Source: Enhygromyxa salina
GTDB lineage: Bacteria; Myxococcota_A; Polyangia; Nannocystales; Nannocystaceae
Assembly: GCF_002994635.1 (NCBI RefSeq)
Contig: NZ_PVNL01000088.1
Span: 1 to 48,549, forward strand
Direction of reading: 5' to 3'
DNA length: 48,549 bases
The notes beneath the pieces were generated by a model, which was not told where the DNA came from, searched no databases, and was given only the letters and a program-made list of their open reading frames with translations. Below are positions 27,901 to 36,471 of this stretch, one piece after another; position 1 is the first letter of the stretch, and each line of letters starts with the position of its first letter. A program made the translations under genes and the position numbers.

Positions 27901-28158
27901 GTGGGTGTCGATCAGCTCACGCAGGAGCGCCCGCGCTTGCCCGGCCCCACCCGCGAGCCGCATCGCCCGGGCCTGCTCGGTCGCGTCGCGGACGGCCTCG
28001 GGCACGCCGACGCTCTCCGACACCTCGACGGCGTAGTCGCGGACCTTGCGGGCCCACTCACCGAGCGTGTCACCGACGGCCTTGAGCTTGAAGTTGCGAG
28101 CCCAGTCCCGAGCCTGCTTGCCGGTCTCACCGAAGGGTTTGCTGTCGTCGTCCGCCAT
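24934..28158 (-). CDS. Large dynamin-family GTPase with TPR-like N-terminal half
   Basis: A 1074-residue protein. Residues ~60-600 are helical, alanine/leucine-rich repeats of TPR-like character. The GTPase domain follows: P-loop GEFSAGKST (625-633), switch Thr in VLPTTNTINV, DTPGLN (from 717) and NKVD (775-778), the dynamin-family arrangement with a post-P-loop NALLG helix. The C-terminal ~250 residues are predicted long helices (stalk-like). No transmembrane segment is evident, so membrane attachment would depend on a partner. It is the last gene of a three-gene unit after a smaller dynamin-like protein with a hydrophobic segment. Likely role: membrane remodelling or fusion; the pairing suggests a heteromeric machine. 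Function inferred only. Confidence 0.88.
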   Translation of the reverse strand: MADDDSKPFGETGKQARDWARNFKLKAVGDTLGEWARKVRDYAVEVSESVGVPEAVRDATEQARAMRLAGGAGQARALLRELIDTHKDEPALINALALTAVHERLIDKRAPTGLAVLRELAERLDTKKVAAIHLVEATEALCVADQPEETIEILRRSDRAFERLSSQDLSEARLLEHLLAAAAHRRLGSPDRAIRQVRKAAAALPPSAGEGLRHLTLVIGVDQLLADGRMVEAERWVTTAHQRRLAQARITAAHEHMQRVESGGEHEREAAPEDDTATIDDVGTVHDAASEIDEQLTVLEKALLARVLAARGERTRAAALLEELPSDDAGLDTMLLDARVRVAIAATNGPRARQEALRYLQLNAQDPERLRLWALAELRYSQPAAASGDKLATGPVIDSLLRALELAPAHARAALAQELAHVALRCEVFSEPVHSALAAVRREQRDLVGEELRLHRVRTALQRALREQRGLAGLDPEVAKLFDEAGPPYRLRTQPELAQVLGPDELSPLRDPLRRECLVAAQRELAIAERTMLDGPAHVDAVERALVAALIQDPELTVARQRLAELRRPVVSERLEDLLAAATELLAKLPDEVLGLPIREAPRALEMVIAARERLARPLTIAIMGEFSAGKSTFVNALLGEAVAPMGVLPTTNTINVFRRGTGRGARVHYRDGSISTVAADELDPYLRNLDDAEANRVRHLEIDRVGERMGDAAVVDTPGLNALDEYHEKVARAFIEEADAVVWIFSATQGGTATEAGILSELREGGRKVLGVLNKVDILDSEGDRDELASYLREQLGEVLVEVLPLSASAALTHRTGELKGARPAGDDPFAIIDDALERWFLQHARELKQDLTRRRLREALELAQASVQATVEALEARAAGEELAVALARATAALGKFSEDLHEGLLGLDDLLTREALTIGIVEAGEGMRRKSDEQDGEYLEATLEDAAMRLLQDELGRLTSEHEVLANLLVERLVPWARGYLAGLAARGFARELISTHGRAAKRGEKPLRDALRSGLRPLADDWRVATREQFRELERALARARQRSITAPRAEALRMRTSVLVGFEGLLEVL

Positions 28159-28209
28159 GGGTCCGGCTCAGATCCAGCTCATCGAGCTGCTCGAGGAGTT
28201 GGGAAATTA

Positions 28210-30108
28210 TCAGTGCAACACGGGGCTGCTCTCGGGCTCGGGCGCGTCGTCGAGCACCAGCGACGCGAGCTCGTCGACGATCGCCGCGAGCTGCTGCTCG
28301 AGCAGACCAAACTCGGCTTGGGCCGCGGTCGCAACCCGCTCGCGCAGTCGCTTGGCCGACAGCTCGGCCGCGGCCGTGTCGCCCGCGCTGTCTTCACCCA
28401 CGTCGCCGACCAGCTTGGCGACCCGCTGCTCGTGCTCCGCGAGCCGCCGCTCGGCGCCGCGCAGGCCCTCGAGCAGCTGCTCGGACAGGGAACGATCGGC
28501 GAGCATCAAGTGCTCATCCAGGGCCAGCCCGTGGCGGAGCACGACCTCGGTGACGGTCTCGCGCAGGTGCTCGATCGCGAGATCCAGCGCCCCTGGCAGC
28601 GCGGCGCGGGCTTGCTCGCGGGCGTCGCGGACGGTCTTCTCGCGCAGGATCAGGGTGGTCAGCGGCGAGGCGATCGTCATGACCATGCCCGTCACGGTGT
28701 TGCCGAAGTACCAGATGACCGTGCCGACCAACCCGAGCGCGACCATGCTGACCTCGATGAGGATCTTGGGCGGCTCGACGTAGACCCCGGGCCCCCGAAA
28801 ATCCAGCGGCAAGGTCGCTTCGTCGAGCCGTCGGCGGGCGAGCTCGCCACAGGTGGCGAACAGATCGCGGGTCAGCTGCTCGAGCTCGGCCCGCAGGCGC
28901 TCGCTCTCGTGCCCGACGAACTGCAAGAACGCGTCTTGGACCGCGCCCGGGACCACCTGCGTGAGCGTGTGGATGTCGGCGGTGTGGATCTGCGCGCGCG
29001 CGGCCTCTTCGAGCTCGGCCCTGAAGCTCACGAGCCGCTCCTCGCTGGCCTCCACGATGCGGACGCCCGCGTCTTCGATCGTCTGGCGCAGCGTGGCGAG
29101 GTCGACAGCCTGGGCGGTCATCGCCTGCTCGACCGCGTCGATGTCCTGCGAGATCTGCTCGTGCTCGACCCGCAGCGCGCGGGCCTGGATCGCGGCGTTG
29201 TAGCCGAGCAGCTTGGCGTGGCGCAGCAGCGAGGTGCGGGCCCGGGCCGGCAAGATCTCGCGGCCGCGACCTGCCAGGCCAAACAGCGCCTCGCGCAGAC
29301 GGGTGACCGCCTGGGCGGCCTCGCTGTCGGAGCTGGGCTCGCGCAGCGCGGTCTTGGAGTCGGTCAGGTAGGGCTCGAGCACGCCTGGGATCACGCTCGC
29401 GAGCTCGGTCCGAATGTGCTCGACGATCCGCCCGCGCTCGTCCTCGGGGACCAGGTCGATCCGGTTGATGACCAACATGCAGCGCGCGCCGCTGTCGTCG
29501 AGCCCACCGACCGCCGTGGTCGCGTCGCGGATCAGCCCGAGCTCGCTGCGGCTGAGCACCTGCGTGGCGTCGAGCACCAGCACCAGCACGTCGGCGCGGG
29601 GCAGCTCGCTGCGGCTGACGGCGGCGCGGAACCGATCGATGTCGTTGAAGCCGGGGGTGTCGATGAGCTCGAGCGTGGCGGGCAGTCGATCGGGATCGAC
29701 GAGCAGCTCTGGCGTGCGCCCGGCCTGGTCGTGATCTTTGCCGCGCGCGAGCAGCTCGAAGCGCTCGCGCTCGAGCTCGCTGCGCTCACCGTTGGCGGCG
29801 ACCAAGAACGTGCCTGTGCGGGTCAGCTCTGGATCCACGCGGATCGCGACCACGGCACCGGTGGTCGGGACCACGCCGACCGGCAGCAGGTTGTCACCCA
29901 GCAGCGCGTTGATCAGCGTGCTCTTGCCGTGCTTGATCTCACCGAGCACGACGACCCGCACGCGGCCGTCATCGAGGCGGCGCTTGGTGTCGTCGCGGAT
30001 CGCTTCGGAGACATCGCGGTGGCCAAGGTCAGCGGCCAGCTGCGCCAGCCGAGCCGCAGCGTCGGCGAGCGAGCTGGTGCTCGAGGGGCGTGCAGGAAGA
30101 TCGAGCAT
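28210..30108 (-). CDS. Bacterial dynamin-like GTPase with hydrophobic paddle
   Basis: A 632-residue dynamin-like protein. GTPase motifs: GEIKHGKST (56-64), PTTGAVVAI switch, DTPGFND (from 150) and NRID (215-218). Long predicted coiled-coil/stalk helices (about 300-430 and 490-630) flank a hydrophobic segment (about 450-488, MVALGLVGTVIWYF...GMVMTIASPL) at the place where bacterial dynamin-like proteins carry their membrane-inserting paddle. It starts 25 nt after the peptidase-like gene and ends 51 nt before the larger GTPase gene. Expected at the inner membrane, forming GTP-dependent assemblies, possibly with the larger partner. Confidence 0.9.
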   Translation of the reverse strand: MLDLPARPSSTSSLADAAARLAQLAADLGHRDVSEAIRDDTKRRLDDGRVRVVVLGEIKHGKSTLINALLGDNLLPVGVVPTTGAVVAIRVDPELTRTGTFLVAANGERSELERERFELLARGKDHDQAGRTPELLVDPDRLPATLELIDTPGFNDIDRFRAAVSRSELPRADVLVLVLDATQVLSRSELGLIRDATTAVGGLDDSGARCMLVINRIDLVPEDERGRIVEHIRTELASVIPGVLEPYLTDSKTALREPSSDSEAAQAVTRLREALFGLAGRGREILPARARTSLLRHAKLLGYNAAIQARALRVEHEQISQDIDAVEQAMTAQAVDLATLRQTIEDAGVRIVEASEERLVSFRAELEEAARAQIHTADIHTLTQVVPGAVQDAFLQFVGHESERLRAELEQLTRDLFATCGELARRRLDEATLPLDFRGPGVYVEPPKILIEVSMVALGLVGTVIWYFGNTVTGMVMTIASPLTTLILREKTVRDAREQARAALPGALDLAIEHLRETVTEVVLRHGLALDEHLMLADRSLSEQLLEGLRGAERRLAEHEQRVAKLVGDVGEDSAGDTAAAELSAKRLRERVATAAQAEFGLLEQQLAAIVDELASLVLDDAPEPESSPVLH

Positions 30109-30133
30109 GATGGTGGGCGATCGGAAGCGGGGT

Positions 30134-31150
30134 TCAGAGCAGGTTGAGGCGGGTGGTCAGGCGCGCGTCGACGCGGGCCAGCGACCACGCGTCGGCGGGC
30201 ACGTGGATCTGCTCGGTCCCACTCGACTGGGCTTCGGACTGGGCTTCGGACTGGGCTTCGGACTGGGCTTCGGCCGGGGCGCTGGAGTTGGCGCCGGGCT
30301 GGCGGGAGCTGGCGTCGGACTTGGAGAACAGGCCGACCCCGCCCGTGATCGCGCGGGCGAGCTCGCGCTGACGAGCGCGCATGGCCTGCACGCGGGCGAA
30401 CACCGACGAGCGGGCGAACTCCTCGAGCGCCTGGATCCGCACGGCCGGCTTGGGGGTCGGCGGCAGCCAGCTGGGATCGGGGTCGTCGCCGATCGCGACG
30501 GGTGGGTTCTCGATCACGCTGATCGCGGTCTCGAGCCGACCACACGCGAGCAGCCCGGCGCGGTCGGCCGAGAACATCATGACCCGGGTCCACGGCGTCA
30601 GGATCGACTGCAGCGCGCGAATGCTGGAGTTGCCCTCGCGGCGCTCGGCCAGGAGGTGGGCCGAGAAGAACACCGCGTGCTCACAGTGCAGATGGCCGAG
30701 CCCGGCGCCCAGCAGGAACGCCCGCTTGTCGGCGTCGAGGGTCATCAGCGCGTCGACGTCGAGCACCAGCCACAGCGAGCCGCCGTGGGTCGCCCCGATC
30801 GCGGTGACCAGCGGCCAGCGCCCGCGCTGCTCGGGCCGCAGCAGTCGCACCGTTGGCAGCGGGGCGCGCAGCAGGTTCGTGTGTTGCCTCAGCTCACGCA
30901 GCAGCGCGGTCGGGACCGCCTGGGCGCCGTGTGCCACGGGAACCATGGCCTCGTCGAGCAGGTGCCTGGCGAGCTGCGGCCAGGCGCGGTCGACCGCCCG
31001 GACGAGCACGTTGCCGACGGTCGAGCTGGCCAGCCAGCGCGACCGGCGAAGGTCCACCCCGTAGGCGTAGCCCTGCCGGGCCATGCCCTGCTCGTAGATG
31101 TCGAGCTGGCGATGCTGGACGAAGTGGGTGAGGTCGGGGCCGTTGCTCAC
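30134..31150 (-). CDS. M48-peptidase-like protein with degenerate zinc site
   Basis: A 338-residue protein from a GTG start, first gene of the dynamin unit. The region 144-200 follows the M48 layout: FLLGAGLGHLHCEHAVFF, then WTRVMMFSADRAGLLA. Where M48 enzymes have GHELGH, this has GAGLGH, so the first zinc His and the catalytic Glu are Ala149 and Gly150; the Glu normally 4 before Asp in the E..AD motif is Met192. Only His153 remains, so a zinc protease activity is unlikely. A low-complexity (SEAQ)n tract near 285-302 is encoded by 12-nt tandem repeats (about 30227-30275). Possibly a scaffold or regulator of the adjacent GTPases. Confidence 0.75.
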   Translation of the reverse strand: MSNGPDLTHFVQHRQLDIYEQGMARQGYAYGVDLRRSRWLASSTVGNVLVRAVDRAWPQLARHLLDEAMVPVAHGAQAVPTALLRELRQHTNLLRAPLPTVRLLRPEQRGRWPLVTAIGATHGGSLWLVLDVDALMTLDADKRAFLLGAGLGHLHCEHAVFFSAHLLAERREGNSSIRALQSILTPWTRVMMFSADRAGLLACGRLETAISVIENPPVAIGDDPDPSWLPPTPKPAVRIQALEEFARSSVFARVQAMRARQRELARAITGGVGLFSKSDASSRQPGANSSAPAEAQSEAQSEAQSEAQSSGTEQIHVPADAWSLARVDARLTTRLNLL

Positions 31151-31313
31151 GATGTTGCGTGCCCGGTCAAGGTGCCGGGGATGGTAGCAGAGCCGCGGCC
31201 GGGCTTGACGGATCTCCCCCGCATCTGACTCGGGAATCCCCTCGACGCGGGTCGATCCGCGCCCCCGGGGATGCTCGCTTGCCCCGCGCGGGCGTCAAAG
31301 CGATGATTCGCGG

Positions 31314-33269
31314 GTGTCCGAGACCAAAGCCCGGAAACACCCAAAGGGTCTGTATCAGCTGTTTTTCATCGAGATGTGGGAGCGCCTGGCGTTCTACACG
31401 ATGCTCAACGTGCTGCTGCTGTACGTCACGGACTTCGAGCGCGGCGGGCTCGGGCTGCCCTCGGCCGAGGGCAACGAGATTTACGGGCTGTACCTCGCGT
31501 TCGTGTACTTCACGCCGTTCCCCGGCGGGATGATCGCCGATCGCTACCTCGGCTACCGCAAGGCCGTGCTGATCGGCGGCTTGATCATGTCGGCCGGCCT
31601 GTTCTTGATGAGCCAGGGCGAGACCTACTTCTATTATGGTCTGGTCGGTCTGGTCCTCGGCAACGGCCTGTTCAAGCCGAACATCTCGGTGATGGTCGGC
31701 AACCTGTACCCGCCGAACGACCCCAAGCGCGACGCCGGCTTCAACATCTTCTATATGGGCATCAACATCGGGGCGTTCGTCGCCTCGTTCTTGAGCTCCG
31801 CGGTCCGCAACAAGTTCAACTGGGAGGCCACCTTCTTGGTCGCCTCGATCGGCTTGCTCGTCGGCGTGGGCATCTTGATCCTCAGCTGGAAGACCCTCGA
31901 GCGCGCGGATCGTCAGCCCGAGACCAGCGCCGACGACACCGGGTTCGGCGAGGTCTTCCTCAAGATCTTGCTGCCGGCCCTGGTCTGCGGCGTGCTCGGG
32001 TTTTGGCTGTCGAGCCAGTTCATGCCCAATGGCCCGGTGCGTCCGGCGATCGTCGGGTTCCTCGCCGGGATGATCCCGATCGTGGTGTTCTTCGTGCGCC
32101 TCGGTGTCACAGCCAGCCCCAAGGAGCGCCCCGGGTTGCTCGCGCTGCTGCCGATCTACGTGGCGGGCGGGACCTTCTTCATGGTCCTGCACCTCAACGG
32201 CTCGGCGATGACCCAGTGGGCCAACGACACGACCGCCCGCGACATCCCGGCCCCGAGCCTGTTTCAGCAAGACGCCCTGCCCAGCTACTACGCGAACGCC
32301 AACGAAGACGTCCCGCGCCCGAACCGGGCCAGCTTGGTCGTCGTCGAGCAGGAGAAGGTCGCGCGCATGTACGGGCAAAAGCGCATGGACCACGAGACCC
32401 TCGCGGCGCTGCTGGCCGAGAACCCCGATCTCACGCTCGAGGAATTCGATCCGATCGTGGAGGTCACCCAGCTCGAGCCGGACAAGGCCGCGATCTGGCA
32501 ATTCTCGACGGCGATCTACCCGGATGGCCGGCTCGAGGTGGTCGAAGAGACCGACGCCCACGGTGCGCCCACCGTCAGCGTCAACGTGCCCGACAAGCTG
32601 TCCGCGGATCGCCGGGTCGCGCTGATGCGCAAGGGCGAGCAGGGGCTGTACCCGACCTATGTCGTCAGCGCGGCCACGGTCGAGGAGCTCTACGAGGGCT
32701 ACGAGGAGCGCTTCGGCCACCCACCGGAGCAGCTGCCGCCGGGGGAGTGGGTGCAGGTCATCAACCCCGAGCTGTTCCAGTCGTTCAACGCGCTGTTCGT
32801 GGTCGTGTTCACGCCGCTGGTGGTCGGGTTCTTCGCGTGGCTGGTCGGGCGCGGCAGCGAGGTCTCGACGGCGCGCAAGATCTTCTATGGCTTGTGTCTG
32901 ACCACGGCCTCGCTGCTGTTGATGGCGCTCGGCGGCATGTTCTCCGACGGCGGGCACGCCAAGGTGTCGGGCCTGTGGCTCGTCGGGTTCTACGGGATCA
33001 TCACGATCGGTGAGCTCTTGCTGTCGCCGATGGGCCTGTCGCTGGTGACCAAGCTCGCGCCCAAGCGCCTGGTGGGGCTGGCGATGGGCGGCTGGTTCCT
33101 GGCCACCGCGTTCGGGAACAACTTCTCGGGCTTCTTTGGTGGGATCCAGAGCTCGATGACGCCGGTCAACTTCTTCTTGGTGTTGGCGGCGATTACGGCG
33201 GTCGTGGCTGGGTTCATCTACGCCCTGCTCGATCGGCTCGACGCCGCGATCAAGCAGAGCACCTCGTGA
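31314..33269 (+). CDS. POT/PTR2-family proton-dependent oligopeptide transporter with large loop insertion
   Basis: A 651-residue MFS transporter starting at GTG 31314. The ExxER proton motif is in FFIEMWERLAFYTM; PTR2 signatures GGMIADRYLGYRKAVLIGG and FNIFYMGINIGAFVA are intact, so di/tripeptide-proton symport is likely. About 175 residues (roughly 305-480) are inserted after the helix ending MTQWANDTT and before INPELFQSFNALFVVVF, the loop that faces the periplasm between TM7 and TM8. The insert is charged and hydrophilic, with no repeats. Ordinary bacterial POTs are about 450-520 residues. Divergent from the dynamin unit. Confidence 0.88.
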   Translation: MSETKARKHPKGLYQLFFIEMWERLAFYTMLNVLLLYVTDFERGGLGLPSAEGNEIYGLYLAFVYFTPFPGGMIADRYLGYRKAVLIGGLIMSAGLFLMSQGETYFYYGLVGLVLGNGLFKPNISVMVGNLYPPNDPKRDAGFNIFYMGINIGAFVASFLSSAVRNKFNWEATFLVASIGLLVGVGILILSWKTLERADRQPETSADDTGFGEVFLKILLPALVCGVLGFWLSSQFMPNGPVRPAIVGFLAGMIPIVVFFVRLGVTASPKERPGLLALLPIYVAGGTFFMVLHLNGSAMTQWANDTTARDIPAPSLFQQDALPSYYANANEDVPRPNRASLVVVEQEKVARMYGQKRMDHETLAALLAENPDLTLEEFDPIVEVTQLEPDKAAIWQFSTAIYPDGRLEVVEETDAHGAPTVSVNVPDKLSADRRVALMRKGEQGLYPTYVVSAATVEELYEGYEERFGHPPEQLPPGEWVQVINPELFQSFNALFVVVFTPLVVGFFAWLVGRGSEVSTARKIFYGLCLTTASLLLMALGGMFSDGGHAKVSGLWLVGFYGIITIGELLLSPMGLSLVTKLAPKRLVGLAMGGWFLATAFGNNFSGFFGGIQSSMTPVNFFLVLAAITAVVAGFIYALLDRLDAAIKQSTS

Positions 33270-33506
33270 GTCCGGCTCGCGGCCCGTGGGCGGCGCGTGA
33301 GCTGTGTCAATGAGCAGCGTGCCCGGAGCGGAGCAGATACCGCGTCATCTCGAGCGGTAGCCCGCCAGCGTGGGCGCTGGGCAGCCGGCGCCCACCGCTC
33401 GTCGGTGGGGGTGATCGGCCGATAGGCGCCGACTCGGGTGGGGGCGCCGCGTGGGGTCGGCGGTGGCCCTTGCTCGGTTTGGCGGCGTAAGGCATTTTGC
33501 GCGCCC

Positions 33507-35705
33507 GTGTCTGGTCCGATAGCGACGATAGATCCGGCTACGCCGAACATTCCCGACGCGCTGTGGCAGCAGTCGGGCAGGCCGATGTCCTCGTGGCTGG
33601 TCCGTGGATGGATCGCGATCTTGCTGGTCGGTGGCGCCGCCGTGCTCGCGCAGTACGTCGGGGTGACCGGTTGGGCGCTCGCGGCCGTTGGCGTCGCGGC
33701 GTTTTTTGCCGCTCCGATGCTGGTCGACTCGCTGGTGCTCGCGCGGCTCGCCGCGAAGGTCGACGCGGCCGAGCGTGGCAACGCCCACGCGCTGCTCGAT
33801 GAGATCCGCGCCAACACGACGGTCAAGCTGTTCGCGCCCCACGCCTGGTTGCGCGTGCAAGAGGGCAAGCTGCTGCTCGCGGTCAACGACGGTCGCGCGG
33901 CGGCCAGGGCGTTCGCCGAGGCCGAGCGGGTCTCGACTCACCCGGGTGACAAGCCCGAGCTACTGTCGGCGCAAGCCCACGCGCTGGTGCTCGCCAATGA
34001 TCGCAAGGAAGCCCGCGACCTGCTGGCCAAGCTGGCCAAGCTCGAGCGGCTGACGGACCTCGATCACCTCAACTTCGGGATCGTGCTGCTGTCCGAGTCC
34101 GGCCACAACAAAGAGGCGCTGGGCCACCTCGAGCAAGCCCGCGAGAGCTTCGCTGAGCACCCGCGCGTGCTCGCCGGGCTGGTGTTGGCGCTGCAGCGCT
34201 GCGACCAACCCGAGCGCGCGGCCGCGTTGCTCGACACCGCCGAGCCCGTCGTCGAGCAGGCCGGCGACCAGCTCGCCCAGGATCTGCTCAAGCGCGGCAA
34301 GAAGGGGCTGCGGCCGTTTCTCAAGGCCAAGCAAAAGCGCGAGCGCAAGGCGGATGACGCCCCGACCGCGGCCGCGGGCAAGGGCAAGGGCAAGGGCAAG
34401 GGCAAGGGCGGCGACAAGCCCAAGGGCAAGAAGGGTCGCAAGCAAGCTCGTCGCGACGCACGGAAGCAGGCCAAGAGCGACGGCCGCGGTGGCGCCGACG
34501 CTGCGCCGACCGAGGCGATCGCAGCCGCGGAGACTCAGGGCGAGCAGCCGGGCGATACGGACGCGCGGGATCTGCTTGGCGCCGACGCGAGCGAAGCAGC
34601 TGATCCGGGCAGGGATGACGACGCGGCGAAGGCCGAGGACGCCGTGAGTGCCGCCGCGGACGGCGATGACGACGCGGACTCGGACTCGGACGACGCGGGC
34701 GCAGACGCGGACGGCGATGACGATGCGGACGCCGACGAGGACGAGGACGACGACGCCGACGCGGACGACGACGCCGACGCGGCCGAAGCCGACGCGGGCG
34801 ACGATGACGAAGCCGACGCGGGCGACGACGAAGCCGACGCGGGCGACGATGACGAAGCCGACGCGGACGACGACGAAGCCGACGCGAGCGCCGAGGCCGA
34901 CGTCACCGAGGCGGATCCGAACGCGCGCGCGGAGGCAGTCGCCGAGCCAGCGCAGCCTGAAGTCGCCGCGGCGCCGACCAGCCCCAGTGATGTCGAGGTT
35001 GCGACCCCGGGACCCGTCGAGCCAGCGCCCAAGATCGCCGCGACGTCGACCGGCGCCGATCCCAGCGCAGACATCGATCTCGCGAGCCTCGCCCGCGCCG
35101 CGCTGAGTCGGCCGGCCGCGGGGACCAGCGACGCCGCGAGCTCCAGCGGGCCGCGTCCGTTCGAGCCGAGCGCGTCATCGGGCAGCATGTTCCGCTCGGC
35201 GCTGTTCGACGCCGCCGACCCACCCGACGAGAAGCCTGCGAGCGCGAGCCCCAAGTCGTCTTCGCTGTTCTCACTCCCAGACTTCGGCTCGGTGCCCACG
35301 TTCGCGCCCCCGCCCAAGCCGACCCGGGGTCCGGTGCTGCCCAGCAGCTCCGCGCGACCAGCCAGCGCGCCGCCGAGCAAGCCGCTCGCCCCGATCTCCA
35401 ACCCGATCTCCCAGCCAACCGCCAAGCCGGCGGCTGCGATCTCGGTCCCGTCGCTCGCGCCGCCCAAGCCCGTCAAGCCGCCCAGCATCTCCGGTTCGTC
35501 TGCTCCGAGCTTGTCTGTTCCGAGCTTGTCCGCGCCGAGCTTGTCGGCACCAACGCTGCCTGGACCCGGCGCGCCGAAGCTCTCGACACCCAAGCCCGAG
35601 CCCGCAGCGCTCGACGACGGCTGGGGCGATCTAGCCGAGCTCGCTTCGGACCTGCCCGTGCCGCTCGCACCAAGCCCCGCGAAACAAGATGACAACGATG
35701 CCTGA
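33507..35705 (+). CDS. Membrane-anchored TPR protein with Lys/Gly tract and long acidic repeat
   Basis: A 732-residue reading from GTG 33507; ATG 33585 (MSSWLVRGWIAILL) is an alternative. Two hydrophobic segments near the start form a likely hairpin anchor. TPR-like helices follow (to about residue 290: EALGHLEQARESFAEHPRVLAGL). Then comes a basic tract (KGKGKGKGKGGDKPKGKKGRK), then more than 90 residues of mostly Asp/Ala/Glu repeats (DDDADADEDEDDDADADDDA, EADAGDD units), and finally a Pro/Ser-rich tail with SLSAPSLSAP repeats. Function unknown; adjacent basic and acidic tracts could interact. It ends 13 nt before the preferred start of the next gene. Confidence 0.75.
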   Translation: MSGPIATIDPATPNIPDALWQQSGRPMSSWLVRGWIAILLVGGAAVLAQYVGVTGWALAAVGVAAFFAAPMLVDSLVLARLAAKVDAAERGNAHALLDEIRANTTVKLFAPHAWLRVQEGKLLLAVNDGRAAARAFAEAERVSTHPGDKPELLSAQAHALVLANDRKEARDLLAKLAKLERLTDLDHLNFGIVLLSESGHNKEALGHLEQARESFAEHPRVLAGLVLALQRCDQPERAAALLDTAEPVVEQAGDQLAQDLLKRGKKGLRPFLKAKQKRERKADDAPTAAAGKGKGKGKGKGGDKPKGKKGRKQARRDARKQAKSDGRGGADAAPTEAIAAAETQGEQPGDTDARDLLGADASEAADPGRDDDAAKAEDAVSAAADGDDDADSDSDDAGADADGDDDADADEDEDDDADADDDADAAEADAGDDDEADAGDDEADAGDDDEADADDDEADASAEADVTEADPNARAEAVAEPAQPEVAAAPTSPSDVEVATPGPVEPAPKIAATSTGADPSADIDLASLARAALSRPAAGTSDAASSSGPRPFEPSASSGSMFRSALFDAADPPDEKPASASPKSSSLFSLPDFGSVPTFAPPPKPTRGPVLPSSSARPASAPPSKPLAPISNPISQPTAKPAAAISVPSLAPPKPVKPPSISGSSAPSLSVPSLSAPSLSAPTLPGPGAPKLSTPKPEPAALDDGWGDLAELASDLPVPLAPSPAKQDDNDA

Positions 35706-35718
35706 GGAGTCCCCCGTG

Positions 35719-36444
35719 ATGCGCCTGGGCGTGGTGCTTGATGATGAGACGTTGCTCGGCGCGGGGCGCCGCGATGATCCCGTCGAGTTCGTCGTCATGC
35801 GCACGACCTTCTTGAACCCGCCGCGCACGAGCGCGGCCCGGCGCATGGCCGAGCGGGCCCGCGAGCGTCACCGCGACGCCGAGGTGATCCCGTACGCGTG
35901 GCACTACCTGACCCACGAAGCCTCGGACGGCGTCGTGGTCGGCAGCAACCGCAGCCTCTCGCTCGCGCCGGGCAGCTACGGGCACCTGCGCGGCGACGGC
36001 ATCGCCCACGCGTGGGAGATCTCCAGGATCTGCGCCGAGGCGTTCGGGTCCACGCGCGTCGTGATCCGTACGCCGCCCAGCTTCAGCCCCGGCAGCCTCT
36101 CGCGCCGCCGCTTCACCGATTTCGTGAGCGCGATGGCCCCGGATCATCCCAAGCTGGTGTGGGAGCCCGAGGGCCTGTGGAGCGCGGCGTCGGCGGCCGC
36201 GTTCGCGGGGCCGATGGGGGTCGACGTGCTGGCCCCGGCGTTCGCCATGACCGGCCAGCTGCTCGAGTTCGAGGGTGCTCGCTGGCTGCGGATCTCGGGG
36301 GGCAAGGACGCCCGCTTGCGTGCCAGCCACGCCGAGGTGCTCGCTCACGCGCTGGCCGAGCACGAAGGCTTGACGGTGTTGTTCGAGGGCCCCCGCGCCT
36401 ACGCGAACTTGCGATCGTTCGCCGGCGCGCTCGCGCTGGTCTAG
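35719..36444 (+). CDS. DUF72 (YecE)-like TIM-barrel protein
   Basis: A 241-residue protein. GAGGAG 9 nt upstream selects ATG 35719 over in-frame ATGs at 35689 and 35698 that overlap the previous gene. The segment RVVIRTPPSFSPGSLSRRRFTDFV followed by KLVWEPEGLWSA resembles the PPSF...LVWEP.G.W pattern of DUF72 proteins, and the C-terminal LTVLFEGPRAYANLRSFA fits their last strand. DUF72 proteins are uncharacterised enzymes. It is short for the family. Probably co-transcribed with the acidic-repeat protein. Confidence 0.65.
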   Translation: MRLGVVLDDETLLGAGRRDDPVEFVVMRTTFLNPPRTSAARRMAERARERHRDAEVIPYAWHYLTHEASDGVVVGSNRSLSLAPGSYGHLRGDGIAHAWEISRICAEAFGSTRVVIRTPPSFSPGSLSRRRFTDFVSAMAPDHPKLVWEPEGLWSAASAAAFAGPMGVDVLAPAFAMTGQLLEFEGARWLRISGGKDARLRASHAEVLAHALAEHEGLTVLFEGPRAYANLRSFAGALALV

Positions 36445-36471
36445 ACCGCTCTAGCTGGCGATCGATACGTA

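Noticed and set aside
25714..30147. A 1477-codon open frame on the plus strand, antisense to both dynamin-like genes
   Set aside because: It mirrors the GC-rich codon positions of the real genes, spans the gap between them without any start signal, and its translation has no recognisable domain, while the minus strand encodes clear GTPase motifs.
31167..32957. A 596-codon minus-strand frame antisense to the POT transporter
   Set aside because: Shadow of a gene with full family signatures; no start context or domains.
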